Assembly: GCF_033097505.1 (NCBI RefSeq)
Contig: NZ_AP028654.1
Coordinates: 3,048,001-3,112,000 of the forward strand
Reading direction: 5' to 3'
DNA: 64,000 bases
From: Helicovermis profundi
Lineage (GTDB): Bacteria; Bacillota; Clostridia; Peptostreptococcales; Acidaminobacteraceae
Part shown: positions 54,672-62,961 of the stretch, in pieces
Layout of the letters: each line of letters opens with the position of its first letter
Numbering within the stretch: the stretch's first letter is position 1
Notes under the pieces: generated by a model
Databases searched by the model: none
Told to the model about the DNA's origin: nothing
What the model saw: only the letters and a program-made list of their open reading frames with translations
Made by a program: the position numbers and the translations under genes

Positions 54672-56912
54672 TTATTCCTCATCAATTATATCATATAATA
54701 AACTTGCATTTTTATTAAATATTTTATTTATTATTTTTACAATTTTAGGATTAAACTGAGTTCCACTATTCCTATTTATTTCATCTATTGCCCATTTTAA
54801 ATCCTTTTTAGAAGAATACAGCCTATTACTAGTTATTGCATCTATAGCATCCGAAAGACCTATAATACAAGGTATAATAGTAGTTCTATCAAAAGTTTTC
54901 ATTTTAGGATAACCTTTTTTATCATATCTTAAATGATGAAGCAAAACTCCTTCAATTATTCCTTTACTCATTTCTATTGGTTTAATAATCCTAAATCCTA
55001 TTTCAGAATGTTTTTTTATTTCGTTGTATTCATAATCTGTTAATTTTCCCTCTTTAGTTAAAATTTTATCTTCGATTCCAATTTTACCTATATCATGCAA
55101 TATTCCTGAAATTTCTACTTCTTCAATTTCTACATCACTAAATCCCATCTCTTTTGCAATAAGTACTGCAATTTTTGAAACTCTTATTGAATGCCCCTCT
55201 GTATATGAATCTTTTGCCTCCACTGCAGTTATTAAAACTTTTATGGTATTAAAATAGTTATTTTTAAGTTCATTATATAATCCTATTTTTTCTATTGCAA
55301 TTGAAGCATGACGTGCAAAGGCTTTAAGTAAATCAATATCTAAATCATCTATTTTATTTTCTACAGCTATTATTATAACACCTATAGCTTTATTATTATT
55401 TGATAAGGGGATATAAATAGCTTCTTTAATTTTATCAAATAAATTTTCTTTATCAAAAGTATAATCAACAAGCACATTTTTAAAATCCTTAACAACAACA
55501 ATTTGATTTTTTTTAATTGCTTCTCCAGCAATATCTTTTTCCATAGATAAATCGCCTTTCTTTATAAACTCAGAAAATTCACCTGAATATGCTTTTAATT
55601 TTAATAGATTATTCTCTACTAATCTTATAGTGCAAATTCCTCTTCCTGAAAGCTTATTAATTCTCTCAACAATATTTGAAAGAAGTGTTTCTAAAGTGTT
55701 TGAATTAGTTAGTGATGTCATTACCTCTCTAATGAACTGTAATTCTTTTTTTCTTTTAACAACCTTAACTTTTAAATATTTTTCCTCGTCCACTATTTCA
55801 GAATCATATAATTCTTCAAGTCCTAAAGTAAAATCCTTACTTTCACTAAAAACTTTATATTTTAATTCCTCTAAACTTATATTTTTTTTCAATTCATCAA
55901 TATTATTTTTTATATTATTTGCACTTTTCCCTTTCTCTTTTAATTCATTAACTAGAAATTTATATTCCTCATCTATTTCTAATTCTTTGTAATAAATATC
56001 CTGTAATTTATAAATTAATTTATTAAAACTTTCATATATATAAGTAAAATATCTGTGTTTTTTAAAATTAATTTTATAAACCATATCACCATTTAATATT
56101 TTATCAATTTGAGCTATAACTCTATCAATTGGGAAAAATAATATTTTAAAAAAAGATGCAATAACTAGCAAATAAGTAATAATTGCTATAACAATTGATA
56201 CCTTAAAAACATATAAAAATTGATTTATTCTACTTAAATTAAAATCCGCTTTCTGCGATACAAAAAAATTTATTTTATTTTCATTATCATAAATATTTAC
56301 ATCATATTCTTTTAACTTAACGTTATATCTAATATCATTAAAAAAATTATTATTTTTTGTATTACCTTCTTTGATAATCTCATTTCCACTAATAACAAGA
56401 CTAATTGATTCTAAATCATTTGAAAAATATTGATTTATTTTATCTTCAATATCAGTAACTAACAAATCAATAGCAATATATATACCTTCAACATTTGTTT
56501 TTTTGTATAAAGATAATACCCTATTATTATTTTTGTCAAAATGAATAGATGCTAATTTTCCATTTTCAATAATTCCAATAGTTTTATTTTTATCAACCAA
56601 GTATATTTTTTCTTTTATGCTTATATTTTCATTACTATATACAACAAGTTTACTAAGTTTTATATAATCGTCGTATTTTTCATAAAAAGATATTTTCGAA
56701 ATTAACTCAAGAATATTTGTTTTTCCCTTGTACCAATTAAGGAAATTATTATATTTCATTTCTGTATTATTCCTATTTAATGTTAAGAGATTATTAGTAC
56801 GACTTATATACATTTTATTATAAAAAACAGCACCAAAAATAATATTTGGAAGCACTAATAATATTAATATTTTCATAAATATTCTTTTTTTTATTAATTC
56901 TTTATATTCCAT
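54672..56912 (-). CDS. Membrane GAF/HD-GYP c-di-GMP phosphodiesterase
   Basis: 746 residues: TM1 (about 13-31), an extracytoplasmic sensor region, TM2 (about 230-255), HAMP-like linker, coiled coil, a GAF domain (about 395-540) and an HD-GYP domain (about 565-735). HD-GYP motifs are present: GHSIRVSK, LHDIGKIGI, HSEIGFRII, HHLRYDKKGYP and LSDAIDAITSNR. Such proteins hydrolyse c-di-GMP. It lies directly upstream of dnaX and next to a related gene. Confidence 0.92.
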   Translation of the reverse strand: MEYKELIKKRIFMKILILLVLPNIIFGAVFYNKMYISRTNNLLTLNRNNTEMKYNNFLNWYKGKTNILELISKISFYEKYDDYIKLSKLVVYSNENISIKEKIYLVDKNKTIGIIENGKLASIHFDKNNNRVLSLYKKTNVEGIYIAIDLLVTDIEDKINQYFSNDLESISLVISGNEIIKEGNTKNNNFFNDIRYNVKLKEYDVNIYDNENKINFFVSQKADFNLSRINQFLYVFKVSIVIAIITYLLVIASFFKILFFPIDRVIAQIDKILNGDMVYKINFKKHRYFTYIYESFNKLIYKLQDIYYKELEIDEEYKFLVNELKEKGKSANNIKNNIDELKKNISLEELKYKVFSESKDFTLGLEELYDSEIVDEEKYLKVKVVKRKKELQFIREVMTSLTNSNTLETLLSNIVERINKLSGRGICTIRLVENNLLKLKAYSGEFSEFIKKGDLSMEKDIAGEAIKKNQIVVVKDFKNVLVDYTFDKENLFDKIKEAIYIPLSNNNKAIGVIIIAVENKIDDLDIDLLKAFARHASIAIEKIGLYNELKNNYFNTIKVLITAVEAKDSYTEGHSIRVSKIAVLIAKEMGFSDVEIEEVEISGILHDIGKIGIEDKILTKEGKLTDYEYNEIKKHSEIGFRIIKPIEMSKGIIEGVLLHHLRYDKKGYPKMKTFDRTTIIPCIIGLSDAIDAITSNRLYSSKKDLKWAIDEINRNSGTQFNPKIVKIINKIFNKNASLLYDIIDEE

Positions 56913-56983
56913 AATAATTTCCTTATATAATATTTTTTTATTTTATTTTTTAGTGTTTTTTTACCAGAATTCTTATTCTTAAA

Positions 56984-59284
56984 TCAATTATTTATCATAT
57001 CTAAAGATTCAAATTCTTCTATTGTTATATCCTCAAGTGCATCAACTACCTCACTGCTGTATATTACATTTGATTGTTTTTTCATAGATCTTATTACATC
57101 TTTATAAGTCAATTTAAAGTGATTATCAATACCTGTTAACATAACATCGAATTGATCTGCAACTTCAATTATTCTTGCAATAAGAGGTTGTTCAGTTATT
57201 TGTGAATTCTTTGGAAATCCCGATAAATCAAAATGAATATGATGATAATATATACCATTCAATATATTTTCACTTAAGCCAATTGGCTCAATAATTTTTT
57301 TCCCAATTCTTGTATGTCTATCTATTATTTCATCTCTAATTTCTTTATTTTCATATTCCTTTCTAAGCAAAGAGTCACTTATACCAATCTTTCCAATATC
57401 ATGAAGCAATGATGCAATCTTAATTTCTTCAAGAAATTCCTTTTTTAGATATAATTTTTTAGCTATTAAATTTGCGTACTCAGAAACTCTTAAAGTATGC
57501 CCTCTAGAAATTGCAAGTTTTTCTTCCAACGCATTAACTAAGGATTCAATAGTTTTTAAGTAATTATTATTTAAAATATTAAATAGTATTTCTTTTTCAA
57601 TTTCTAAAGATGCATTATTGGCTAAATGTTTTATTACATTTACTTCTGTTTCATGAATTTCTGAAATAGAAACAAACGTTAGTACCCCAAATATGTTACG
57701 ATTGTTAACTAAAGGTATATAAAGAACTTCATTTAAATCGTCTACATCTTCATTTAATACAAGTAAATCTTCCATTATAATATCTTCTTTATTTTTAATG
57801 TTTATTATCTTTTTAGTATTTACCGCTTCCCATAATTTACTATTCTCTTTCTCTATATTTTCTATTTTAAAGCGATTAATTTCTTTACCACTGATTGCTT
57901 TTGTTACTAATTTTTCATTTTCAATTATCCTAATAGAACATACAAATGCATCCATAATCAAGTTTATTTTATCAACAATCTTTTGTAGAATTGCACTTAA
58001 ACCGTCATTACTCGTCATGCTAAATCCCATTTTATTTATTAATAAAAACTCTTTATTTAACTGCTTATATTGATTATATAATTTTAATTTGCTCGTTATA
58101 TCTACAAATATAATTTGAATATATAATGTTTCTTCATCTAAATTTATCAGTTGAGTATTCCCTCTAAAATTAATTTTACTATTATTTTTAGATACCATCG
58201 AAAAATCTAAATTTTTAAAATTTCTTTTTTTAAGTATTTTATCTAAATTACCATTCAAAGTGAGCTTAGAAAATGTTTTTTTCAAAATTTCATTATCCAA
58301 ATATCCCATTTTATCTAATAGACTGTCTGTAACAAAAATAATTTCCAAATTTGAATCTAAGAGAATTACGTATTTATCTAAATAGTTAGCTTCTTTAATG
58401 AAAGTTCCTACTATACTAGCAGTATCACTAATCAACTTTTCTCTTTCACTATTTAAATTAAATAGATTATTTTCTTCAATATTAATCTCATTTTTAACAT
58501 ATTCTAGTTTATCTAAAGAGTTATTCAAATCAAATTCTCTTTTTTTTATTAAACTAATTAATTTTAGAAAACTCATCAATAGATTTTTGAAATATATTCC
58601 AAAATATTCGTCACTTTTATCCATTTTTTCTTTATTAATTATATAATCCAAATCAAGTTTAATTTTTTTGCTAGATTTTATATAATATTTTATAATTTTA
58701 TTTATGTTAATATATATAATTAAATAAAATAAAAATACTATAAAAAAACTAATGCTAGTGCTCATGTTGAAATTGTTAAGCAATTCGTTTTTATCTATAA
58801 AAAACACCATTATAAATTTTTTTATATTTGTTGATTTATAATATATAATATAATTACTATTTTCATAAATTTTATTTGGACTATTATTATCAAGTATTAT
58901 TTTCTTTAAATTATTATTAATATCATTAGCATTAATTAGAGCTGATCTTTCTTCGTCAATTAAAAAAAAATTTGTCTTTAAAATTTTCATATTGTTCGTA
59001 ATTTTTTCTAATATGTCATCAAATGTAAAATCAATTATATTATTATATTTGCCACTAATCTCAGAAAAACTTCTAAAATTTTTTTTTATTTCAATTTCAT
59101 TATCAACCCATTCATTGAATATTATGACTTGTTCGTTGAAATCGTTAATTAAAATATCATTAACATATTGATTATTGTATTTTTTTTCATTTATAAAAAA
59201 AATACTGATACTTATTAGAGCTGGTAAAATCATAATTAAGATGCTATAAAAAAAATATTTATTTTTAGAAATAAATTTATACAT
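56984..59284 (-). CDS. Membrane PAS/GAF/HD-GYP-type protein with variant GYP motif
   Basis: 766 residues with the same layout as its neighbour: TM1 (about 10-30), sensor region, TM2 (about 178-197), coiled coils, a PAS-like domain (about 285-395), GAF (about 410-560) and HD-GYP (about 585-755). The metal motifs GHTLRVSE, LLHDIGKIGI and DRHTRIGKKII are intact, but the signature reads YYHHIHFDLSGFP in place of the usual GYP, and the following DQFDVMLTG is altered. Activity on c-di-GMP is likely but less sure. 72 bases separate it from its paralogue. Confidence 0.85.
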   Translation of the reverse strand: MYKFISKNKYFFYSILIMILPALISISIFFINEKKYNNQYVNDILINDFNEQVIIFNEWVDNEIEIKKNFRSFSEISGKYNNIIDFTFDDILEKITNNMKILKTNFFLIDEERSALINANDINNNLKKIILDNNSPNKIYENSNYIIYYKSTNIKKFIMVFFIDKNELLNNFNMSTSISFFIVFLFYLIIYININKIIKYYIKSSKKIKLDLDYIINKEKMDKSDEYFGIYFKNLLMSFLKLISLIKKREFDLNNSLDKLEYVKNEINIEENNLFNLNSEREKLISDTASIVGTFIKEANYLDKYVILLDSNLEIIFVTDSLLDKMGYLDNEILKKTFSKLTLNGNLDKILKKRNFKNLDFSMVSKNNSKINFRGNTQLINLDEETLYIQIIFVDITSKLKLYNQYKQLNKEFLLINKMGFSMTSNDGLSAILQKIVDKINLIMDAFVCSIRIIENEKLVTKAISGKEINRFKIENIEKENSKLWEAVNTKKIINIKNKEDIIMEDLLVLNEDVDDLNEVLYIPLVNNRNIFGVLTFVSISEIHETEVNVIKHLANNASLEIEKEILFNILNNNYLKTIESLVNALEEKLAISRGHTLRVSEYANLIAKKLYLKKEFLEEIKIASLLHDIGKIGISDSLLRKEYENKEIRDEIIDRHTRIGKKIIEPIGLSENILNGIYYHHIHFDLSGFPKNSQITEQPLIARIIEVADQFDVMLTGIDNHFKLTYKDVIRSMKKQSNVIYSSEVVDALEDITIEEFESLDMINN

Positions 59285-59375
59285 AGTTTGCTCCCTGTTT
59301 AATGTAACATATAATTTTATTATATTATTATTTCCAATAATTAGTCAAATTCAGTTTTTTTTACTTATATATAAT

Positions 59376-59405
59376 AAAAAAGATACTTTTAAAAAAAGTA
59401 TCTTT
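59376..59405 (-). terminator. Terminator of the SRP RNA gene
   Basis: AAAGATACTTT/AAAGTATCTTT hairpin followed by a T-run on the minus strand, a few bases after the RNA end. Confidence 0.8.
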
Positions 59406-59412
59406 GCAAAAT

Positions 59413-59682
59413 TTAAGCCATGCACCTATATTCGAAAACAAATCACAAACGGTACCAATATAGTTAACTCAGAAAAGGCTACCTCACGGCACATAAGAGT
59501 GTTTGCTTAGTGCTGCTTCCTTCCGGACCTGACACGATTCACAAATTCTTATTGCGTAAGACCCAATCATCAACATCACTTTTATAAGTCTGACTTTGCA
59601 ATTTGTTGCCTTGTATAGACATCAATCCTGTTATAGCGGACTACAGGTTACAAGGAACCGCTAACTCCCCATCTAGCATGGC
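59413..59682 (-). ncRNA. ffs: Signal recognition particle RNA (4.5S/6S, long Firmicutes type)
   Basis: The minus strand contains the invariant domain IV loop GGTCCGGAAGGAAGCAGCAC (59509-59530 region) with its asymmetric and symmetric internal loops. The two ends pair (GCCATGC near 59675 with GCATGGC near 59415). About 270 nt, so it has the Alu domain of the Bacillus/Clostridium type. Binds Ffh for co-translational targeting. Normally directly upstream of dnaX; here two HD-GYP genes intervene. Confidence 0.93.
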
Positions 59683-59705
59683 AAATTAATATTTACTATA
59701 ATTAT

Positions 59706-60176
59706 TTATTCTCTTAATTCTTTAAAAAAAGTTTTAATTAACTCTGAACATTCATCTTCTAAAATACCACTAATTACATCTACATGGTGGTTTAATTTAT
59801 CATAATCTAATACTTTTAAGTTTGACTCCACCATTCCCATTTTAATGTCCTTAGCACCATAGACTAATCGTCTTATTCTAGACTGATATATAGCGCCTGA
59901 ACACATCAAACAGGGTTCTAGAGTAACATAAATATCACAATCTGTCAATCTCCAAGAATTTAATTTACTTGTGGCCTCTTTAATAACTTCAATTTCTGCA
60001 TGGGATGTTGGATCTTTTTTAATTTCCTTTTTATTAAAACTCCTTGCAATTATCTCTCCATTTTTTACAATTACAGCTCCAATTGGAACTTCACCTAATT
60101 TATATGCCTTTTTTGCTTCTATAATAGCTTCTTTCATATAAGCTTCTAGTGATTCAGTGCTCTTAAATAATGTCAT
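59706..60176 (-). CDS. tadA: tRNA-specific adenosine deaminase TadA
   Basis: 156 residues. Zinc and catalytic motifs H59-A-E61 (TSHAEIEVI) and P88-C89-L-M-C92, with GEVPIGAVIV and IRRLVYGAKD typical of TadA. Converts A34 to inosine in tRNA-Arg(ACG). Placed between tRNA-Arg and ffs, the common Firmicutes neighbourhood. GGGTG precedes the ATG. Not to be confused with the pilus ATPase of the same symbol. Confidence 0.97.
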   Translation of the reverse strand: MTLFKSTESLEAYMKEAIIEAKKAYKLGEVPIGAVIVKNGEIIARSFNKKEIKKDPTSHAEIEVIKEATSKLNSWRLTDCDIYVTLEPCLMCSGAIYQSRIRRLVYGAKDIKMGMVESNLKVLDYDKLNHHVDVISGILEDECSELIKTFFKELRE

Positions 60177-60208
60177 AATTCACCCACAAAATATATTAAG
60201 CTATTAAT

Positions 60209-60236
60209 AAGCCCTAAACATATGTTTAGGGCTTTT
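60209..60236. terminator. Hairpin after tRNA-Arg
   Basis: AGCCCTAAAC/GTTTAGGGCT with a four-base loop lies just past the tRNA 3' end. The T-run is better on the plus strand than on the minus strand, so its direction is uncertain. Confidence 0.6.
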
Positions 60237-60313
60237 TGGTGCACTCGAAAGGATTCGAACCTTCGACCTACCACTTAGGAGGCGGTTGCTCTATCCAGCT
60301 GAGCTACGAATGC
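60237..60313 (-). tRNA. tRNA-Arg (anticodon CCU)
   Basis: 77 nt on the minus strand with a full cloverleaf: acceptor GCATTCG/CGAGTGC, D arm GCTC...GAGC, anticodon stem ACCGC/GTGGT with loop CTCCTAA (anticodon CCT, reading AGG), and T arm with GGTTCGAATCC. The CCA end is encoded. Confidence 0.97.
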
Positions 60314-60350
60314 AAATCTTACAAGTAATATATTAATAAGAAATCATGAA

Positions 60351-61055
60351 TTAGTCAATCTTTTTTTTAAAATATATTTCTGTTCTTCTATTAAGGCTTA
60401 ACTGAAGATCTGAATTGTCTTTATTTATAGGATTTCTATCTTCATTATTCACTACTTCAATACGATTAGCATCAATGCCATTATCAATAAAATAATTTTT
60501 TACTACTAACGCTCTATTTAGTGAAAGATCTATAAATAAATATTTTTTATGATCAAAAGCGCCATTATAATTACCTTCAACAACTATAATTACATCATTG
60601 TTTTTTAAATCAGCAATCACTTTATCCAAAATAGAAAAATATTTTTCTTTAATTATATATGAGTCAGCATCAAAATATATATTATAGTGATCTTCAAAAG
60701 AAGAACTTTCGTTTGTAATTTCACTATTAATTTCCTCAGTGTTAAGCGAACTATCATCTTGAGTTATTTCATCGATATTTTCAGCATCACCTATATCTGT
60801 ATTGCTGTTATTCACTATTTCTTTTGAAATATCATTTGTATCACTATCCGTATTTTGTTGTGACTCTGAGTTTTTTAATATATCTTCACTACTACTTATG
60901 TTATTTTCGCTAACGCCAAGTTCTTTTTGAACATTTTCTAGATTATTATTTATGGAAGATAAAATAAATACAACAATCATTATTATTAGTATAATTAGGC
61001 CAATTGCAACATTTTTCCCTCGTTTTGTAAGTTTGTATTTTGACAAAACCTTCAC
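60351..61055 (-). CDS. Membrane-anchored OmpA-like domain protein
   Basis: 234 residues: a basic start, one membrane segment (about 16-34), a Ser/Asn/Glu-rich linker (about 38-118) and a C-terminal OmpA/MotB-like domain (about 120-234). The domain has YIIKEKYFSILDKVIADLK, VVEGNYNG, LSLNRALVVKNYFIDNGID and LSLNRRTEIYF; the peptidoglycan-binding Asp/Arg pattern is partly kept (LNRR). It could tether the membrane to peptidoglycan. It lies 7 bases after the coiled-coil gene and is co-transcribed. Confidence 0.8.
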   Translation of the reverse strand: MKVLSKYKLTKRGKNVAIGLIILIIMIVVFILSSINNNLENVQKELGVSENNISSSEDILKNSESQQNTDSDTNDISKEIVNNSNTDIGDAENIDEITQDDSSLNTEEINSEITNESSSFEDHYNIYFDADSYIIKEKYFSILDKVIADLKNNDVIIVVEGNYNGAFDHKKYLFIDLSLNRALVVKNYFIDNGIDANRIEVVNNEDRNPINKDNSDLQLSLNRRTEIYFKKKID

Positions 61056-61062
61056 TCCTATA

Positions 61063-61764
61063 TTATTTCTTTGGTTTTACAAATTCAACAATATTAATTA
61101 TTTTTTGAATCTCATATTCAATCATGGTATTTTGATCTTCTTCAAATTTCTTTCTTACTTCCATTAAATTTTTTAATTCAATAATTCTGCTCTCTAATTC
61201 TCTTATTGAAGATTCATTTTTCGCTATTACATCTTCTGTTGATTGTACTGTAGTTTCTAAAACAGTATTAAGAGCATCAATTCTTTGATATGCATCTGTA
61301 AGAATTTCATCAAAGTTTATATTTGACACATTTAAAATATTTAAAACTGATTCTCTCTTAATATCTACTGGTAAATTTTCTGGTAGTGCTTTTAAAAAAA
61401 CATCTGCCATAAAAATTGTTTTTTTCATATCAGAAGATAATCTTGAATTTCTATAAATCTCTTCAATAGAAACTAATTTGTTTTTTTCATACGATCCAAT
61501 AATTTCGTTTAATTTATCTCCAATTTCGATATCTTCGCTTGTTGTATCATTAATTTTCTCAGTTTCACTCAATTCATTTAATTTTCGCATTAATTCTTTT
61601 TCAGCTATACTTTCATCTTTTATTTCTGGCTCTGTTACTAGCAAATTTTCATCATTTAATTCATTCGTACTATCAACAAAATGTACATCTGCATTTTCTG
61701 ATTCATTTTTTTCTTCAACTTGTTCAATTAAACCCAATTTTTCTAAAAAAGATTTCTTAGCCAC
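61063..61764 (-). CDS. Acidic coiled-coil protein of unknown function
   Basis: 233 residues, cytoplasmic, acidic. Residues 1-90 look disordered; MAKKSFLEKLGLIE at the start could be a short amphipathic helix. Residues 95-160 are helical, and 165-225 form a coiled coil (LNTVLETTVQSTEDVIAKNE, ELESRIIELKNLM). No family recognised. It lies directly upstream of the OmpA-like gene and downstream of two HTH-coiled-coil genes. Confidence 0.6.
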   Translation of the reverse strand: MAKKSFLEKLGLIEQVEEKNESENADVHFVDSTNELNDENLLVTEPEIKDESIAEKELMRKLNELSETEKINDTTSEDIEIGDKLNEIIGSYEKNKLVSIEEIYRNSRLSSDMKKTIFMADVFLKALPENLPVDIKRESVLNILNVSNINFDEILTDAYQRIDALNTVLETTVQSTEDVIAKNESSIRELESRIIELKNLMEVRKKFEEDQNTMIEYEIQKIINIVEFVKPKK

Positions 61765-61830
61765 AACCTTTAGCCCCCTATTAATAATAATATTTTCTAT
61801 GAATAATAGTAATCTTAATTAACTCTTTTA

Positions 61831-62286
61831 CTATTTAAGCATATCCTCTAAATATTTAATTCTATTTTTATTTGCTTTTATAAGATTCTTAAATTCTTTA
61901 AGTAAAGTTTCTTTATAATGCAATTCTTTTTCTTTTACTTTTATTTGATTTTCCAAAGTACGAATATATGATTTTGTATCTATTATAGTTTTATCGACTA
62001 ATTGATTTATATTACATATAGAATTTTTTAATTTTTCATCACTTAAGAAAATACTCTTTTTAAGCTCTGTTATTTCAGTTTCATATATCTCCTTTTCTGT
62101 ATTAGATAGTTTTGCTGAACTACTAAGAGACTTTTTAATTATCTCAATTCCTTCTTCATCAATATATGTAATGTTTTGCTTTTTGTGTAAATAAGGCCTT
62201 AATTCTTTTTTTAACAATTCAATCTTTTTATAAATGGTAACCTTACTTGTATTTAATTTTTTTGCAACTTCTATAACTTTATACAT
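61831..62286 (-). CDS. HTH (MerR/excisionase-like) coiled-coil protein, paralogue 1
   Basis: 151 residues. The first 55 residues form a MerR-like winged helix-turn-helix (YKVIEVAKKLNTSKVTIYKKI, then NITYIDEEGIEIIKKSL). The remainder is a long coiled coil (about 65-150). The C-terminus lacks a ligand domain. It resembles small DNA-binding or polar organiser proteins in Clostridia. It ends 66 bases before the acidic coiled-coil gene and follows its paralogue by 8 bases. Confidence 0.7.
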   Translation of the reverse strand: MYKVIEVAKKLNTSKVTIYKKIELLKKELRPYLHKKQNITYIDEEGIEIIKKSLSSSAKLSNTEKEIYETEITELKKSIFLSDEKLKNSICNINQLVDKTIIDTKSYIRTLENQIKVKEKELHYKETLLKEFKNLIKANKNRIKYLEDMLK

Positions 62287-62294
62287 AAATACAC

Positions 62295-62846
62295 CTATTT
62301 ATTTTTCACAAATAATTTATCTAATAGTTTGCCTCTGCTTCTTCCTTCAGTAAAATCCAATCCACTATTACTAAACTTATAATCCAGCTTTTCTTCAAGC
62401 ATAGAAATCCACTGTACATCATCTAATAGTATATTTCTATAATTCATAATTGCATCATTTTTTCTAATCAAAATCGAATCTAAATTAAGTAACTTTGTTT
62501 TAAGCAGGTTTACTGATTCATTTAAACTACTTACTTCCTCTATCTTACGAAAATAGTCTTCTTCTATTTTTATATTCTCATCTATACTATCATCAATTTC
62601 TAATGCAACTTCATTAACATGAACATTCAAATTCATATCGTTTATAATTGTACTCTGAGTATCTTCTAGGTAAGTACCATTAATTATTGAAGAAATAACC
62701 TTTACTCCTTCTTCTCTAATATAAGTCACTCCACTTTTTTTTTCAATATACTCTTTTAATTCATCTTTATTTATAATAAGGACTTCAATTATAGAAATTT
62801 TATCTACTAACAATCTCTTTGCAACTTCGCTAACTTTTAATAACAT
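62295..62846 (-). CDS. HTH (MerR/excisionase-like) coiled-coil protein, paralogue 2
   Basis: I start at the ATG at 62846 (MLLKVSEVAKRLLVDKISII), with TTGGAG 7 bases upstream. 183 residues: the same HTH layout as the next gene (VSEVAKRL, GVTYIREEGVKVISSII), then a longer linker and a coiled coil (about 105-165) with a basic end (GRSRGKLLDKLFVKNK). Tandem duplication is likely. Confidence 0.7.
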   Translation of the reverse strand: MLLKVSEVAKRLLVDKISIIEVLIINKDELKEYIEKKSGVTYIREEGVKVISSIINGTYLEDTQSTIINDMNLNVHVNEVALEIDDSIDENIKIEEDYFRKIEEVSSLNESVNLLKTKLLNLDSILIRKNDAIMNYRNILLDDVQWISMLEEKLDYKFSNSGLDFTEGRSRGKLLDKLFVKNK

Positions 62847-62861
62847 ATTTGCTCCAATCAA

Positions 62862-62961
62862 GTATCATTTTAATACAAATTTTAAATAAAACTACTTAAT
62901 GTCAAAATGATACAGTAATTAGTGTTGCAAAACAAATATCATTTGTTTCATTTTAACACAT
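62862..62961 (-). promoter_or_regulatory. Promoter region of the HTH gene pair
   Basis: A 100-base A+T-rich gap containing AAAATGATAC and GTATCATTTT in opposite orientation (near 62866-62876 and 62903-62913), plus ATGATATTTG/CAAATATCAT further on. The inverted sites could be operators for the HTH products or the Fis-type protein. No clear -10/-35 pair is chosen. Confidence 0.35.
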
